DNA from: a virus
Strand: one strand, 5' to 3'
Length of the DNA: 63,022 bases
Virus record (IMG/VR): IMGVR_UViG_3300037504_000243
Location: 1-63,022 of that record
Made by a program: the position numbers and the translations under genes. The notes beneath the pieces are model-generated. The model saw only the letters and a list, made by a program, of their open reading frames with translations, had not been told where the DNA came from and made no database searches. Shown in pieces: positions 42,296 to 50,236 of the stretch. Numbering within the stretch: position 1 is the first letter of the stretch; every line of letters begins with the position of its first letter.

Positions 42296-42324
42296 ATATT
42301 AACAGTATACTATGATCCTGTCAA
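42296..42324 (-). promoter_or_regulatory. Sigma70-type promoter (minus strand)
   Basis: TTGACA (42319-42324, read on the minus strand), a 17-base spacer and TAATAT (42296-42301). The spacer holds the palindrome AGTATACT. It drives the exported protein gene and overlaps the stop region of the gene at 42321. Confidence 0.8.
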
Positions 42325-42650
42325 GCACCTTTTGAGATTTTATCTCGTAACCTCTGTAGAACGTCGTCCACTGCATCCTCATCGCCGACCACTTTTACGA
42401 CTCCCCGGTCATAATCGAGTCGACAAGTCTTGTCTTTCAACTCCGGGTGAGACTGATAGATCAACCCCCATATCAACTCCTTTAACTGGTTTATTTGTTC
42501 GGTTTTTTCCAGTGTCTCGATTCTGAGCTGGTGTAGTTTATTGACTGTAGGTAGTAGCGATTTGAACAAACCTTCGTCCAACGCCACCTCACCCTGTTTT
42601 TCATCTGTCAACAACGCCACCTCACCCTCATCGACATTACAATCACACAT
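42321..42650 (-). CDS. Hypothetical helical protein
   Basis: A 109-residue acidic protein with AAGGAG upstream of ATG 42650. Residues ~25-60 are a coiled coil (LLPTVNKLHQLRIETLEKTEQ). The start has a duplicated GEVAL segment. Last gene of the replication operon. Not recognised. Confidence 0.65.
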   Translation of the reverse strand: MCDCNVDEGEVALLTDEKQGEVALDEGLFKSLLPTVNKLHQLRIETLEKTEQINQLKELIWGLIYQSHPELKDKTCRLDYDRGVVKVVGDEDAVDDVLQRLRDKISKGA

Positions 42651-42651
42651 C

Positions 42652-43395
42652 TCATACGCTCCTTTTCGTAAGGTTAAATCCTTCAGTTATTTCTCTAACA
42701 CGTTTTCTCACTCGATCACTGAGCGGTGTGTCGCCGTTGACCATCCTGTGAACACTCGACTTTGACACACCCAACACCTCACCCACTCTCTGGTACGACT
42801 CGTGAAAGATATAGAAATCTCTCAACCTCTCCAGGTCCTCATCCACCTTTACAACCCCGTTCACCACCTCCATTATCTTGGCCTTGATCTCATCCGTTAC
42901 CTCCATACTACCAAGCAAGATACTTCTAGCGTCCTGCCAACTAATCCCCATTAACCACCCCAGTTTTTGTAACGATAGCTTATTCCGGGAAACATAACCC
43001 CGTAACAGGTGGGCTTCATTGGGAGTCGAGTCAACAGGTGTTGAACTCGTTACCTCTACACCTCTATCATCCAACCCCACCATCTCTGATACCTTGCTGT
43101 ACCGTATCAACGCTAAGCAATGCCAAACCACATGGGCCAAATGATGACACCCGCTCTCGCTATCAACATCCACACCTTTCCGCCACTCGACCAGGTGTCG
43201 TTGCATAGCGCCGTAACATTTCAGCCACGGCATTCCCTTCTCCCATTGTCTGGGCTGGTACTTCCCACTCCCAAACTGATACACCTTAACTACTTCCTCC
43301 ATCGCGTCCACTGGTACTAGCTCGTAAGGCAGTTTACCTTCTGTATCTTTGTCAGCGGTACCTATACCTCCACTGTCATTACCATACGTACCCAC
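42652..43395 (-). CDS. dNTP diphosphohydrolase-like domain (DUF5664) fused to two HTH modules
   Basis: A 247-residue protein from GTG 43395. Residues ~18-105 match the dATP/dGTP diphosphohydrolase N-terminal family: GKLPYELVPVDAMEEVVKVYQFG, GKYQPRQWEKG and CHHLAHVVWHCLALI (parts). Residues ~125-240 add two helix-turn-helix modules, LQKLGWLMGISWQDARSILL and YQRVGEVLGVSKSSVHRMVNG. Nucleotide pool control next to ribonucleotide reductase makes sense. The HTH fusion suggests an enzyme that also binds DNA. No purZ-like gene is present, so a diaminopurine genome is not indicated. Confidence 0.72.
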   Translation of the reverse strand: MGTYGNDSGGIGTADKDTEGKLPYELVPVDAMEEVVKVYQFGSGKYQPRQWEKGMPWLKCYGAMQRHLVEWRKGVDVDSESGCHHLAHVVWHCLALIRYSKVSEMVGLDDRGVEVTSSTPVDSTPNEAHLLRGYVSRNKLSLQKLGWLMGISWQDARSILLGSMEVTDEIKAKIMEVVNGVVKVDEDLERLRDFYIFHESYQRVGEVLGVSKSSVHRMVNGDTPLSDRVRKRVREITEGFNLTKRSV

Positions 43396-43406
43396 ACTTA
43401 CACCTC

Positions 43407-44000
43407 TTACTTATCACACGTCCCCACATTACGCCGCCTCTCAATATCCTTGGCCGCGTTAACAATCATCACCCAGTTACTCTCTAGTTCCTCCTCGCTA
43501 AACTCAATCTCATACTCTCTGTAACAAGGACGCTCAGTCTTGTAATCACCATTGATATACAACACGTGGAGCACCGCCTTACTAGCACCGAGCATGTAGC
43601 AGTACGACTTTAACTGGGTTAGATAGTACCAGGCATTGTCATTGTCAATCGGCCTGCGCGCACTCTTCCAAGTAAATTTATACTCATGCACCACCCACTC
43701 ACCATCAACAACTCTAACCCCGTCTGGGCTACCAACCACCTCATCAAGCTCTACCTCACCCGGTCTTATCAACTCACCACCATACCGCTTTGACAACGCT
43801 TCCTCTATCACCTCCTCCCACATAAACCCGCACTCGAACATCAACACTCTCTGCCATACACCATCATCCCTGTACCCCTTCCCGGTCATGGACTCAATGT
43901 ACTTAATTACCTCTGTGAGGTGTGGTCGGTGGTCTCTCGACCTCTCCACCCCACTACCAACCACCTCACCTAGTTCTGTTTTAGTTGTTGTTATCTTCAT
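43407..44000 (-). CDS. PD-(D/E)XK nuclease
   Basis: A 197-residue protein. Helical N-terminus with MFECGFMWEEVIEEAL (motif Glu), then VELDEVVGSPDGV and EWVVHEYKFTWKSARRP, giving the D...E-x-K core. This fits RecB/Cas4-like phage exonucleases that feed single-strand annealing, and a Sak4-like ATPase lies upstream. No four-Cys Fe-S motif is seen. Overlaps the neighbour at 43981. Confidence 0.75.
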   Translation of the reverse strand: MKITTTKTELGEVVGSGVERSRDHRPHLTEVIKYIESMTGKGYRDDGVWQRVLMFECGFMWEEVIEEALSKRYGGELIRPGEVELDEVVGSPDGVRVVDGEWVVHEYKFTWKSARRPIDNDNAWYYLTQLKSYCYMLGASKAVLHVLYINGDYKTERPCYREYEIEFSEEELESNWVMIVNAAKDIERRRNVGTCDK

Positions 44001-44385
44001 ACTTTATACGCAGTACTATGTTAACCCCGGTTACAGAGTATGACTTGCCAACAGGTTCAATATGCCCCACTGGTTTCCCCAACCTTCTAGCCACCTCAAC
44101 CTCTCGGTTAACACCTTTCGACTCCTCCCAGCCATTGATCCTCAACACCATCAAACAATCTGCCACACCAATCATCAACTCATCCAGTTCCACCCAGTGC
44201 TCGTAACTCTGACCCGTCCTAGTGTCTGCCTGGTATATCCCGTGACTGTGACTAATGGGGCTGAACACCTGGCCATACCCGTTCAACATCAACCACGCCG
44301 CACACCGGCAAGCTTCATAGTACCTGGTCTCTCTCACTGCCTTGTCCGGGTGGGTGTATGGGCTAGCCAAATATATCAGACTCAT
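43981..44385 (-). CDS. Nucleoside deoxyribosyltransferase-like protein (DUF1937)
   Basis: A 134-residue protein. ATG 44385 with AGGAGGTGTGAG upstream is preferred. MSLIYLASPYTHPDKAVRETRY, then FSPISHSHGI, ADCLMVLRINGWEESKGVNREVE (parts) and LGKPV are diagnostic for this family. It probably handles nucleosides or nucleotides near the RNR. Confidence 0.8.
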   Translation of the reverse strand: MSLIYLASPYTHPDKAVRETRYYEACRCAAWLMLNGYGQVFSPISHSHGIYQADTRTGQSYEHWVELDELMIGVADCLMVLRINGWEESKGVNREVEVARRLGKPVGHIEPVGKSYSVTGVNIVLRIKYEDNNN

Positions 44386-44398
44386 ACTCACACCTCCT

Positions 44399-44701
44399 CT
44401 ACCTAAGCTGTCGTTGTTCATTGATCTGTGTCGCCTCGCTGAACGCGGCTTCAACAACACTGAACTCAACGCCTCGCTTCAACAACACATCCCGCAACGT
44501 ATCCTTGTTCAACGACTCTCGTTCAAACTCGACCAGCTTACGGCCGTCACACTCAGCCACACCTAATCGGTCCATCTCCTCCATCACGTCGTTACGGAGT
44601 GCTTTCTTTTTTTTCTCCAACAACTTGAACGACTTGTCCACCTTGTTGTACTGGTCGACCAACTCCCTCAACCTCTCTGTGTTTTTGCTCACCTTATCCA
44701 T
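44399..44701 (-). CDS. Small coiled-coil protein
   Basis: A 100-residue charged protein from ATG 44701 with GGAGGT. NTERLRELVDQYNKVDKSFK and EKKKKALRNDVMEEMDRL form a coiled coil. It resembles a common small phage protein beside replication genes. Function unknown. Confidence 0.65.
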   Translation of the reverse strand: MDKVSKNTERLRELVDQYNKVDKSFKLLEKKKKALRNDVMEEMDRLGVAECDGRKLVEFERESLNKDTLRDVLLKRGVEFSVVEAAFSEATQINEQRQLR

Positions 44702-44735
44702 ACCTCCATCTGCCTATGTTAACGTTACGTTACTT

Positions 44736-46838
44736 CTAACAAGAACTATACCCACATTGCTCACACAAATTACAACCACCTACCCTCCTCAAACTCCCCG
44801 TCCCGCACTTAGGGCATATGTCCAACCATCCACCATCGTTACTCTCATCTACTTCTTGATCTAGTAAGTATGCTACCGCATCCGGGATAGATTTAAACAT
44901 CCTGTCAACTCCTGGTATCCTGAACGTTGACCCACAGTCAATACCTCGCAACGTCCTAGCCACTGCTTGGTACAACTCCGGGGTTTGCTGCAACAACAAA
45001 CTCACCACCCGGCCAAGCGCTTCAAAGCTTGAATGCAGTAAACTCCCGCCCTTGCCTGCGATAATAAACAGATCGTAGTCGGTCAGGATAGTGTGGCAGT
45101 TGATCAGCCCTTCAATAGTGACAACCACTCCATCACGTCTAGTAGGTAACGTGTGATTGTTATCTTCGGTCCTCACAACTATCTCCTCACTATCATTGCT
45201 TACACTACCTTTCCCCGCACTAACCACCTGGCCCCGCTCTCCTCTGCACCCGTCTCGGAAAACTGTGACCGCCTTCAACCCTAGTTGATACGCCTCGTCC
45301 AACACACACTGAATATCTTCAACAGTACTCCCCTTGACCATGTTAACCGTCTTACTAATAGCACTATGACAACACTCTTGCATTGCCGCCATCACCTCAA
45401 GCTGTCTATACGGAGACATCTCTAGCGCCGTGTCATCATCACTCACCCCGTCAACCTCAATCTCTACCACCTGGTCCATCTCCCCGCTCTCACCTCGGTA
45501 CCTCCGTTGCACCTTTCGACTGTACAACGGTTCAATCCCAGTGGACCAACACCCGACTAACTGACTAATGCTCCCGGCTGGGGCCTGTACTGTCGTTACA
45601 CTATTAACAACACCGTATTCCCAATACAAATCTATCGCCTTCTCTACCTTTGTCTGCTCCAGCATCTCCTTGAACCTGGTTGTATCATAGTGATGTGATA
45701 CAGCTGACATCGTTGAGAAGTTTTCCTTGGCTATTTCCGCACTCCCCGCAACTGACCCCGCTAGTACCAACCGTTGCACCTCTCTTGCATACTCTACCCC
45801 CTCGCTACTATTATACTTCACCCCGTCCTTGATCATCCTCATATGCAACCCGGTCACACCTACCCCTACTGGTCTGTATAACCTTGTCCTCCTAGCTATC
45901 TCTTTGTCCGGGTATAACCCAAGGTCCAACACTTGATTAGCAAAGTGACATGCCCGCCTCGACTCTTCATATATCTGGTCAAGCTCTACAACATCCAGAT
46001 TCACCGACACTAGGTTACAACTGGTCATCGCCGGAGCCATATACTCTGCACACGGGTTGACCCAGAACGGAGAATCATTTGTGACGGCGACCAAAGGTAC
46101 CGACTCCCGCCTCCCATACTGGTACTCTTCATACAAACCATCTGTCATCAACGGACTACTCTCAGCTTGGTTGTCAACAAACAACAACCCAGGATCCCCG
46201 CACTCCCAAAGAGATTGACAAAGCCATCTATACTTATCCTTGTCCTGCCTTAACGACCACCAGTCATAGACCATAACCGCAATGTTCATATTCTCCCACA
46301 CCCCTGGCTGCCGTTTCCGTTCCACAAACTCCCTGATATCCGGGTGGTCTTGGTCTAACGTCACCATTAACGCACCACGCCTCCTACCGCCTTGACTAAT
46401 ACCTCCGGCTACCGCGTCAAAAATACCAATAAAACTATTCGGACCACCACTGCATCCGTGGCCGTCGCGTATCAACGACCCTCTACTTCTCAACCTTGAC
46501 AAGTCAACACCTACCCCGCCGCCATGTTGAAAGATTTTCCAGGCCAGGTTAACTGCTGACATAATACTTTCGGTCGAGTCATCTACAGGGCCTAAAGGAA
46601 AACAACTGAAATGAGTAGCCTTGCTTTTCTGGCCGGCATTCATTAACACCGGGGACGCGGGGACAATACGTCGGTCCCTCAAACTACCCACCAGGTCACC
46701 ACCACACACAAACGTACTGATAACCCTCTCTATAACCTCATCATAACTAGTCTCCACAGGTCGCCCTTGCCGATCCCGTTTCGCATACCTCTCTCTGATC
46801 AACTCTTCCTGCCACACCTTAACCCCGTTACCGTCCAT
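44736..46838 (-). CDS. nrdJ: Adenosylcobalamin-dependent (class II) ribonucleotide reductase
   Basis: A 700-residue enzyme that makes deoxyribonucleotides from ribonucleotides. RIVPASPVLMNAG, HFSCFPLGPVDDSTESI (first redox Cys), FQHGGGVGVDLSRLR, NPCAEYMAP (catalytic Asn-Cys-Glu) and APAGSISQLVG are all class II motifs. The C-terminus has a TSCPD-like domain and a zinc ribbon (CPKCGTG ... CNLCEQCGYSSC) with the redox Cys pair. It needs vitamin B12, so the host must make or import it, and no NrdB is required. It overlaps the ERCC4 gene by 11 bases. Confidence 0.93.
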   Translation of the reverse strand: MDGNGVKVWQEELIRERYAKRDRQGRPVETSYDEVIERVISTFVCGGDLVGSLRDRRIVPASPVLMNAGQKSKATHFSCFPLGPVDDSTESIMSAVNLAWKIFQHGGGVGVDLSRLRSRGSLIRDGHGCSGGPNSFIGIFDAVAGGISQGGRRRGALMVTLDQDHPDIREFVERKRQPGVWENMNIAVMVYDWWSLRQDKDKYRWLCQSLWECGDPGLLFVDNQAESSPLMTDGLYEEYQYGRRESVPLVAVTNDSPFWVNPCAEYMAPAMTSCNLVSVNLDVVELDQIYEESRRACHFANQVLDLGLYPDKEIARRTRLYRPVGVGVTGLHMRMIKDGVKYNSSEGVEYAREVQRLVLAGSVAGSAEIAKENFSTMSAVSHHYDTTRFKEMLEQTKVEKAIDLYWEYGVVNSVTTVQAPAGSISQLVGCWSTGIEPLYSRKVQRRYRGESGEMDQVVEIEVDGVSDDDTALEMSPYRQLEVMAAMQECCHSAISKTVNMVKGSTVEDIQCVLDEAYQLGLKAVTVFRDGCRGERGQVVSAGKGSVSNDSEEIVVRTEDNNHTLPTRRDGVVVTIEGLINCHTILTDYDLFIIAGKGGSLLHSSFEALGRVVSLLLQQTPELYQAVARTLRGIDCGSTFRIPGVDRMFKSIPDAVAYLLDQEVDESNDGGWLDICPKCGTGSLRRVGGCNLCEQCGYSSC

Positions 46839-47556
46839 GTAATACTCTCCTTATACTCTCACTTAAAGTCTTGCCTATCCCGTCAACCTTTTGTATATCC
46901 TTAGAGCTGGCCCTCACTAGCTCTCGCATTGTTTTAAACTCCTTCTCTATCGCCACCGCCTTTAACCAACCAATCCCAGGTAACTGGGCGATCATCCTTA
47001 ACGTATAACTAGGCCGCTTCAACAACACAGTATTACCACCATAACTTCCACTACCTATCACCCTGTACGCAGTATGTTTATCCCAGTCTTTCTGCCACCA
47101 CTCGACCACACTCTCCAACCACCCAGCGGTGTCCTCTAAACTACTACACCTCACCACAAACACCCCGGCACAAACAGCTATACTATTAATAGCTCTGTCC
47201 AAGTACTTCCGGTTAAACGTCCTAGTCCCTTGCTTCAACAATTTCCTGTGATGTACCACCATCCCCGCTTTGTTATAGTACCAACCACCTTCCACGACCA
47301 GGTATAGAAAGTGGTAATGGCATTGCATATCAAGTAGTTGATTCGTCAACCTCCCACTCTCAACACTGTTGATAAAATCTCTCAACCTCTTCCGCTCTAC
47401 CCCCACCATCACCGGACCCTCCGGTCCTTGTCCTTCCCAACAAAAGTCTCCACTCTTCAGCCTCATGACAACCGGGTCCGATAAATACTCCGCAACTTCC
47501 ACACTACCAACCCGATCGTCAACGTAAATAGTACCGCCACCAACGCTACCGCTCAT
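46828..47556 (-). CDS. ERCC4-type nuclease with helix-hairpin-helix domain
   Basis: A 242-residue protein. YVDDRVGS, then VMVGVERKRLRDFINSV gives the G-x3-E-R-K core of XPF/ERCC4 nucleases. The C-terminal third (IAQLPGIGWLKAVAIEK and IQKVDGIGKTLSESIRRVL) is two HhH motifs that bind DNA. Probably processes branched recombination or replication intermediates. Confidence 0.85.
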   Translation of the reverse strand: MSGSVGGGTIYVDDRVGSVEVAEYLSDPVVMRLKSGDFCWEGQGPEGPVMVGVERKRLRDFINSVESGRLTNQLLDMQCHYHFLYLVVEGGWYYNKAGMVVHHRKLLKQGTRTFNRKYLDRAINSIAVCAGVFVVRCSSLEDTAGWLESVVEWWQKDWDKHTAYRVIGSGSYGGNTVLLKRPSYTLRMIAQLPGIGWLKAVAIEKEFKTMRELVRASSKDIQKVDGIGKTLSESIRRVLHGR

Positions 47557-47572
47557 ATCACCACCTAGACCG

Positions 47573-48250
47573 TTACCCGTATATCAGACTGTTAACCGTT
47601 TCATAATCAATCATCTCGTTGTACAACTCGGTGTCCGCCAACCCCATGTCTTGGCGACAATTCAAGATCACCGCCTTGAAATCACCGTCGTCTCTAGCCA
47701 CCTCGATATTAACCTGGACTAGGAAAGGTATCTCGCTAAACCCTGACATCTGATACTTGTTAGTCCTGTCACCATTGACATAGAGTGGTTTCATTTTGTG
47801 TAGCAGTACTAAGTTTTTGTCACTCTCAAAGAACCGCCTCACCAACTCTCGGTACTCTGCATTAACTGGCCCGTAGTGATGAGGCATTACCTGTGTGAGC
47901 TTCCCAAACCGGGCCATTCTCAATAACTCCCACAACTCTGTGGCCGTATCAATCACAACCGTCCTCACCTGTTTACTATCAAGCGCCCTTTGTATAGCCA
48001 GCTTGACATCCTGCCAAATCGTTTGAGCCTGAACCGGGTCATGGAAATCACCAACACTTTTAACTAGTACCTCCTTCTTGTTCTTATCCACCACCCCCTC
48101 GGTTCCAACATCAATGTCAATCATCGCTATGGGGTCCGGGAATGTTAAAGCAAAGTGAGTCTTGCCACATTTCTCTAACCCCTGGACGTTGACAATCAAC
48201 CTCTGCTTCTTTTCACTAACCGCCTCGAACCCTGTCAGTTTAACACCCAC
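47573..48250 (-). CDS. Sak4-like RecA-fold ATPase
   Basis: A 225-residue P-loop protein. Walker A NVQGLEKCGKTHFA, Walker B RTVVIDTATELW, and IMIDIDVGTEG fit the AAA_24/Sak4 group of phage recombinases. GTG 48250 with GGAGAGG. It is next to an SSB-like gene and near a PD-(D/E)XK nuclease, forming a recombination set. Confidence 0.8.
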   Translation of the reverse strand: MGVKLTGFEAVSEKKQRLIVNVQGLEKCGKTHFALTFPDPIAMIDIDVGTEGVVDKNKKEVLVKSVGDFHDPVQAQTIWQDVKLAIQRALDSKQVRTVVIDTATELWELLRMARFGKLTQVMPHHYGPVNAEYRELVRRFFESDKNLVLLHKMKPLYVNGDRTNKYQMSGFSEIPFLVQVNIEVARDDGDFKAVILNCRQDMGLADTELYNEMIDYETVNSLIYG

Positions 48251-48274
48251 TCGACCCTCTCCTTATTTGGTTAC

Positions 48275-48308
48275 GGGGCCGTAGCCTGGACAGTTTGACT
48301 ACGACCCC
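48275..48308 (-). promoter_or_regulatory. Hairpin in the SSB/Sak4 gap
   Basis: GGGGCCGTAG (48275-48284) pairs with CTACGACCCC (48299-48308) with one two-base internal mismatch and a 14-base loop. The 206-base gap also has an AT-rich tract near 48360-48415. It may be a terminator/attenuator after the SSB-like gene. Confidence 0.4.
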
Positions 48309-48456
48309 TGGTTGATAAACGTTGTTACTTGTTACCACGTTACCCGAACAATAAACCGAACAATAACCGGTGTTAATATTAATACTATTTACCTATATAA
48401 TAAAACTACGTCGCAATCATAGGCATCACCTCACCTTCAGTCGGCACCTGTAGGGT

Positions 48457-49200
48457 TTACATTTTAAGGGTCTCTCCGTCGTAGTCCCACGGCCCCTCTT
48501 TCAACCAGTCCTCGCTCAGCAAGAACTTGTTGACCGCTTTCTTGTCACCTTTCTTGAAGTGTTTGATGCTGGCAACGGCCAAGTCTTTCTTGGTAACCTC
48601 ACCGTCGTTATTGCTAATGGTCTCGATGACAAACTCGGTCACGTCGTTTTCGATGTCTGAGTCACTGCCCTTGTCTTTGTCTTTACCCTTGTCCTTGCCT
48701 TTGTCCTTGTCTCTGCCCTTACCCTTGTCCTGACCATCACTTTCTAGCAACGAGTCGACAACCAGAATCGTCTTATCCTGGCTACCTTGGGTAACCAACC
48801 CCGACCGTTTCGGTGCGGGTACCTGGATCATGTGAGCCCGGATACCGTCAAGGTCACTGACATCATCGGTAATCTCGTCTTGGTCATAGCCGGCATTAAT
48901 CAAGCTACTCAATAGCAACGACACGTTGCTGTTCTGATTCAACGCCTTAGCCTTGCCAACCGCCTCCAGAGTCTTACCACCATCGTCGGGGTTAGGAGCC
49001 CAGTCCTTAGCAGCACCAGCACTATAGAACTGCTTGTACTCCTTGCCGTCGTCGTCCTCCATAGTGATCATCAACCCGGGTGCAGGTTGCGGCGATTTGC
49101 CGTCGTAATCGTACATGACAAACCGGCACTCCGTCCAGGTCACATCCACATCATCAAGGACACCCTGAGTAAAGGTGTCAGGCTTTAGTGATACTCCCAT
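48457..49200 (-). CDS. Probable single-stranded DNA-binding protein
   Basis: A 247-residue acidic protein. ATG 49200 with GGAGA is preferred. N-terminal ~150 residues are beta-rich (TWTECRFVMYDYDGK, GLMITMEDDDGKEYKQFYS), as in OB-type binders paired with Sak4. A Lys-Asp-Gly repeat linker (KGKDKGKDKDKG) connects to a C-terminal winged-helix-like domain (KDLAVASIKHFKKGDKKAVN). It has its own promoter upstream, as needed for abundant early protein. SSB role is inferred from layout and context. Confidence 0.6.
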   Translation of the reverse strand: MGVSLKPDTFTQGVLDDVDVTWTECRFVMYDYDGKSPQPAPGLMITMEDDDGKEYKQFYSAGAAKDWAPNPDDGGKTLEAVGKAKALNQNSNVSLLLSSLINAGYDQDEITDDVSDLDGIRAHMIQVPAPKRSGLVTQGSQDKTILVVDSLLESDGQDKGKGRDKDKGKDKGKDKDKGSDSDIENDVTEFVIETISNNDGEVTKKDLAVASIKHFKKGDKKAVNKFLLSEDWLKEGPWDYDGETLKM

Positions 49201-49284
49201 AAATATCTCTCCTTGTTTGTTTTTGTGCTGCACTATCACAGCTGTTGTGTTTCCTAAATTAAACTCTCCACCACCACACTGATA

Positions 49285-49313
49285 ACTCTAACACACCCGT
49301 TAGTGTCTGTCAA
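49285..49313 (-). promoter_or_regulatory. Sigma70-type promoter (minus strand)
   Basis: TTGACA (49308-49313) with a 17-base spacer and TAGAGT (49285-49290) on the minus strand, ahead of the SSB-like gene. Flanks GTGCTTGACAGACAC match the promoter at 58812-58840. Confidence 0.75.
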
Positions 49314-49316
49314 GCA

Positions 49317-50225
49317 CTATTTATAATTACACCACAACACCTCCGTTCGCTTGTCCGTTGCTCTACCACCGCTACTTGCCCGACCAGTACCCACGGTAGT
49401 CCCCACAGACCAACACACCGCGTCACTCTCACTGCTGTACCAGTCGCTCAAAAACTCTTTATACAACTTGCTCGGATACCCACTTAATAACACCTTACCT
49501 TCAACCGCTCGAAGTGTTGTCAACAATCTGATATGCTCCTCCTCTGTCATATCAAACCGATACCTCGTTTTTGTTCTACTACTCGGTAGGTGTGGCGGGT
49601 CCAAGTAAAAGAAAGTGTTGGGCCTGTCACACCGTGATAATATCGTTTCAAAGTTCTGGTTCTCAATCTGCACTCTTGTTACTCGTTGATGGAACCACGG
49701 CAAAGCTTTGATGGTGTTTAGATATTTATGTGTAGTGCTAGACATGCCCCTCTCGTACGAGGTAATGCTAGTGCTTAAACTTGCGCTTGCTCTCCCTCCC
49801 CCTGAGAAACACAACCTACTCACGTACCAAAACCAAAACGCCCTCTCTACATCATCCTCAAAACTCCCAAGCTTCAACCCGTTAACCGCGTTATAGAACT
49901 CTTCTCGACTATACGGAGTCAGTGACGCCAACCTCGCCATACGTTTATATTTCTTAGGGTCCCTAAGCACCCTGAAAAAATTGACCAGGTCGCTGTCAAC
50001 ATCATTGTATATTTCAACCTTGCTAGGTTCCTTGGCGAACAACAACGCCGCAGACCCACCAAACACTTCAACGTATGTTGTATGGCTTGGTATCAACTCC
50101 AATAACCTCTTAACTAAAAACCCCTTGCCCCCGTACCAAGGGAAAGGTTTTTTAATTCGAGGCTTGACCAAACCATCACCATTACCCTTGCCGCCACCAC
50201 CACTACTACCTAGTCTCCTACTCAT
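49317..50225 (-). CDS. D12-class adenine DNA methyltransferase (Dam-like)
   Basis: A 302-residue enzyme. PFPWYGGKGFLVKRLLELIP is motif X, YVEVFGGSAALLFAK motif I (SAM), IYNDVDSDLVNFFR follows, and FFYLDPPHLPSSRTK is motif IV. The catalytic motif is normally DPPY; here it is DPPH. N-terminal Gly-rich extension of ~20 residues. It may protect phage DNA from host restriction. The variant residue leaves activity uncertain. Confidence 0.85.
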   Translation of the reverse strand: MSRRLGSSGGGGKGNGDGLVKPRIKKPFPWYGGKGFLVKRLLELIPSHTTYVEVFGGSAALLFAKEPSKVEIYNDVDSDLVNFFRVLRDPKKYKRMARLASLTPYSREEFYNAVNGLKLGSFEDDVERAFWFWYVSRLCFSGGGRASASLSTSITSYERGMSSTTHKYLNTIKALPWFHQRVTRVQIENQNFETILSRCDRPNTFFYLDPPHLPSSRTKTRYRFDMTEEEHIRLLTTLRAVEGKVLLSGYPSKLYKEFLSDWYSSESDAVCWSVGTTVGTGRASSGGRATDKRTEVLWCNYK

Positions 50226-50236
50226 ACTACCAACTC

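Noticed and set aside
42652-43395. Diaminopurine (Z) genome, suggested by the dATP/dGTP diphosphohydrolase-like gene
   Set aside because: No PurZ-like succinate synthase, DatZ or DpoZ gene is seen, and the polymerase is a UDG fusion.
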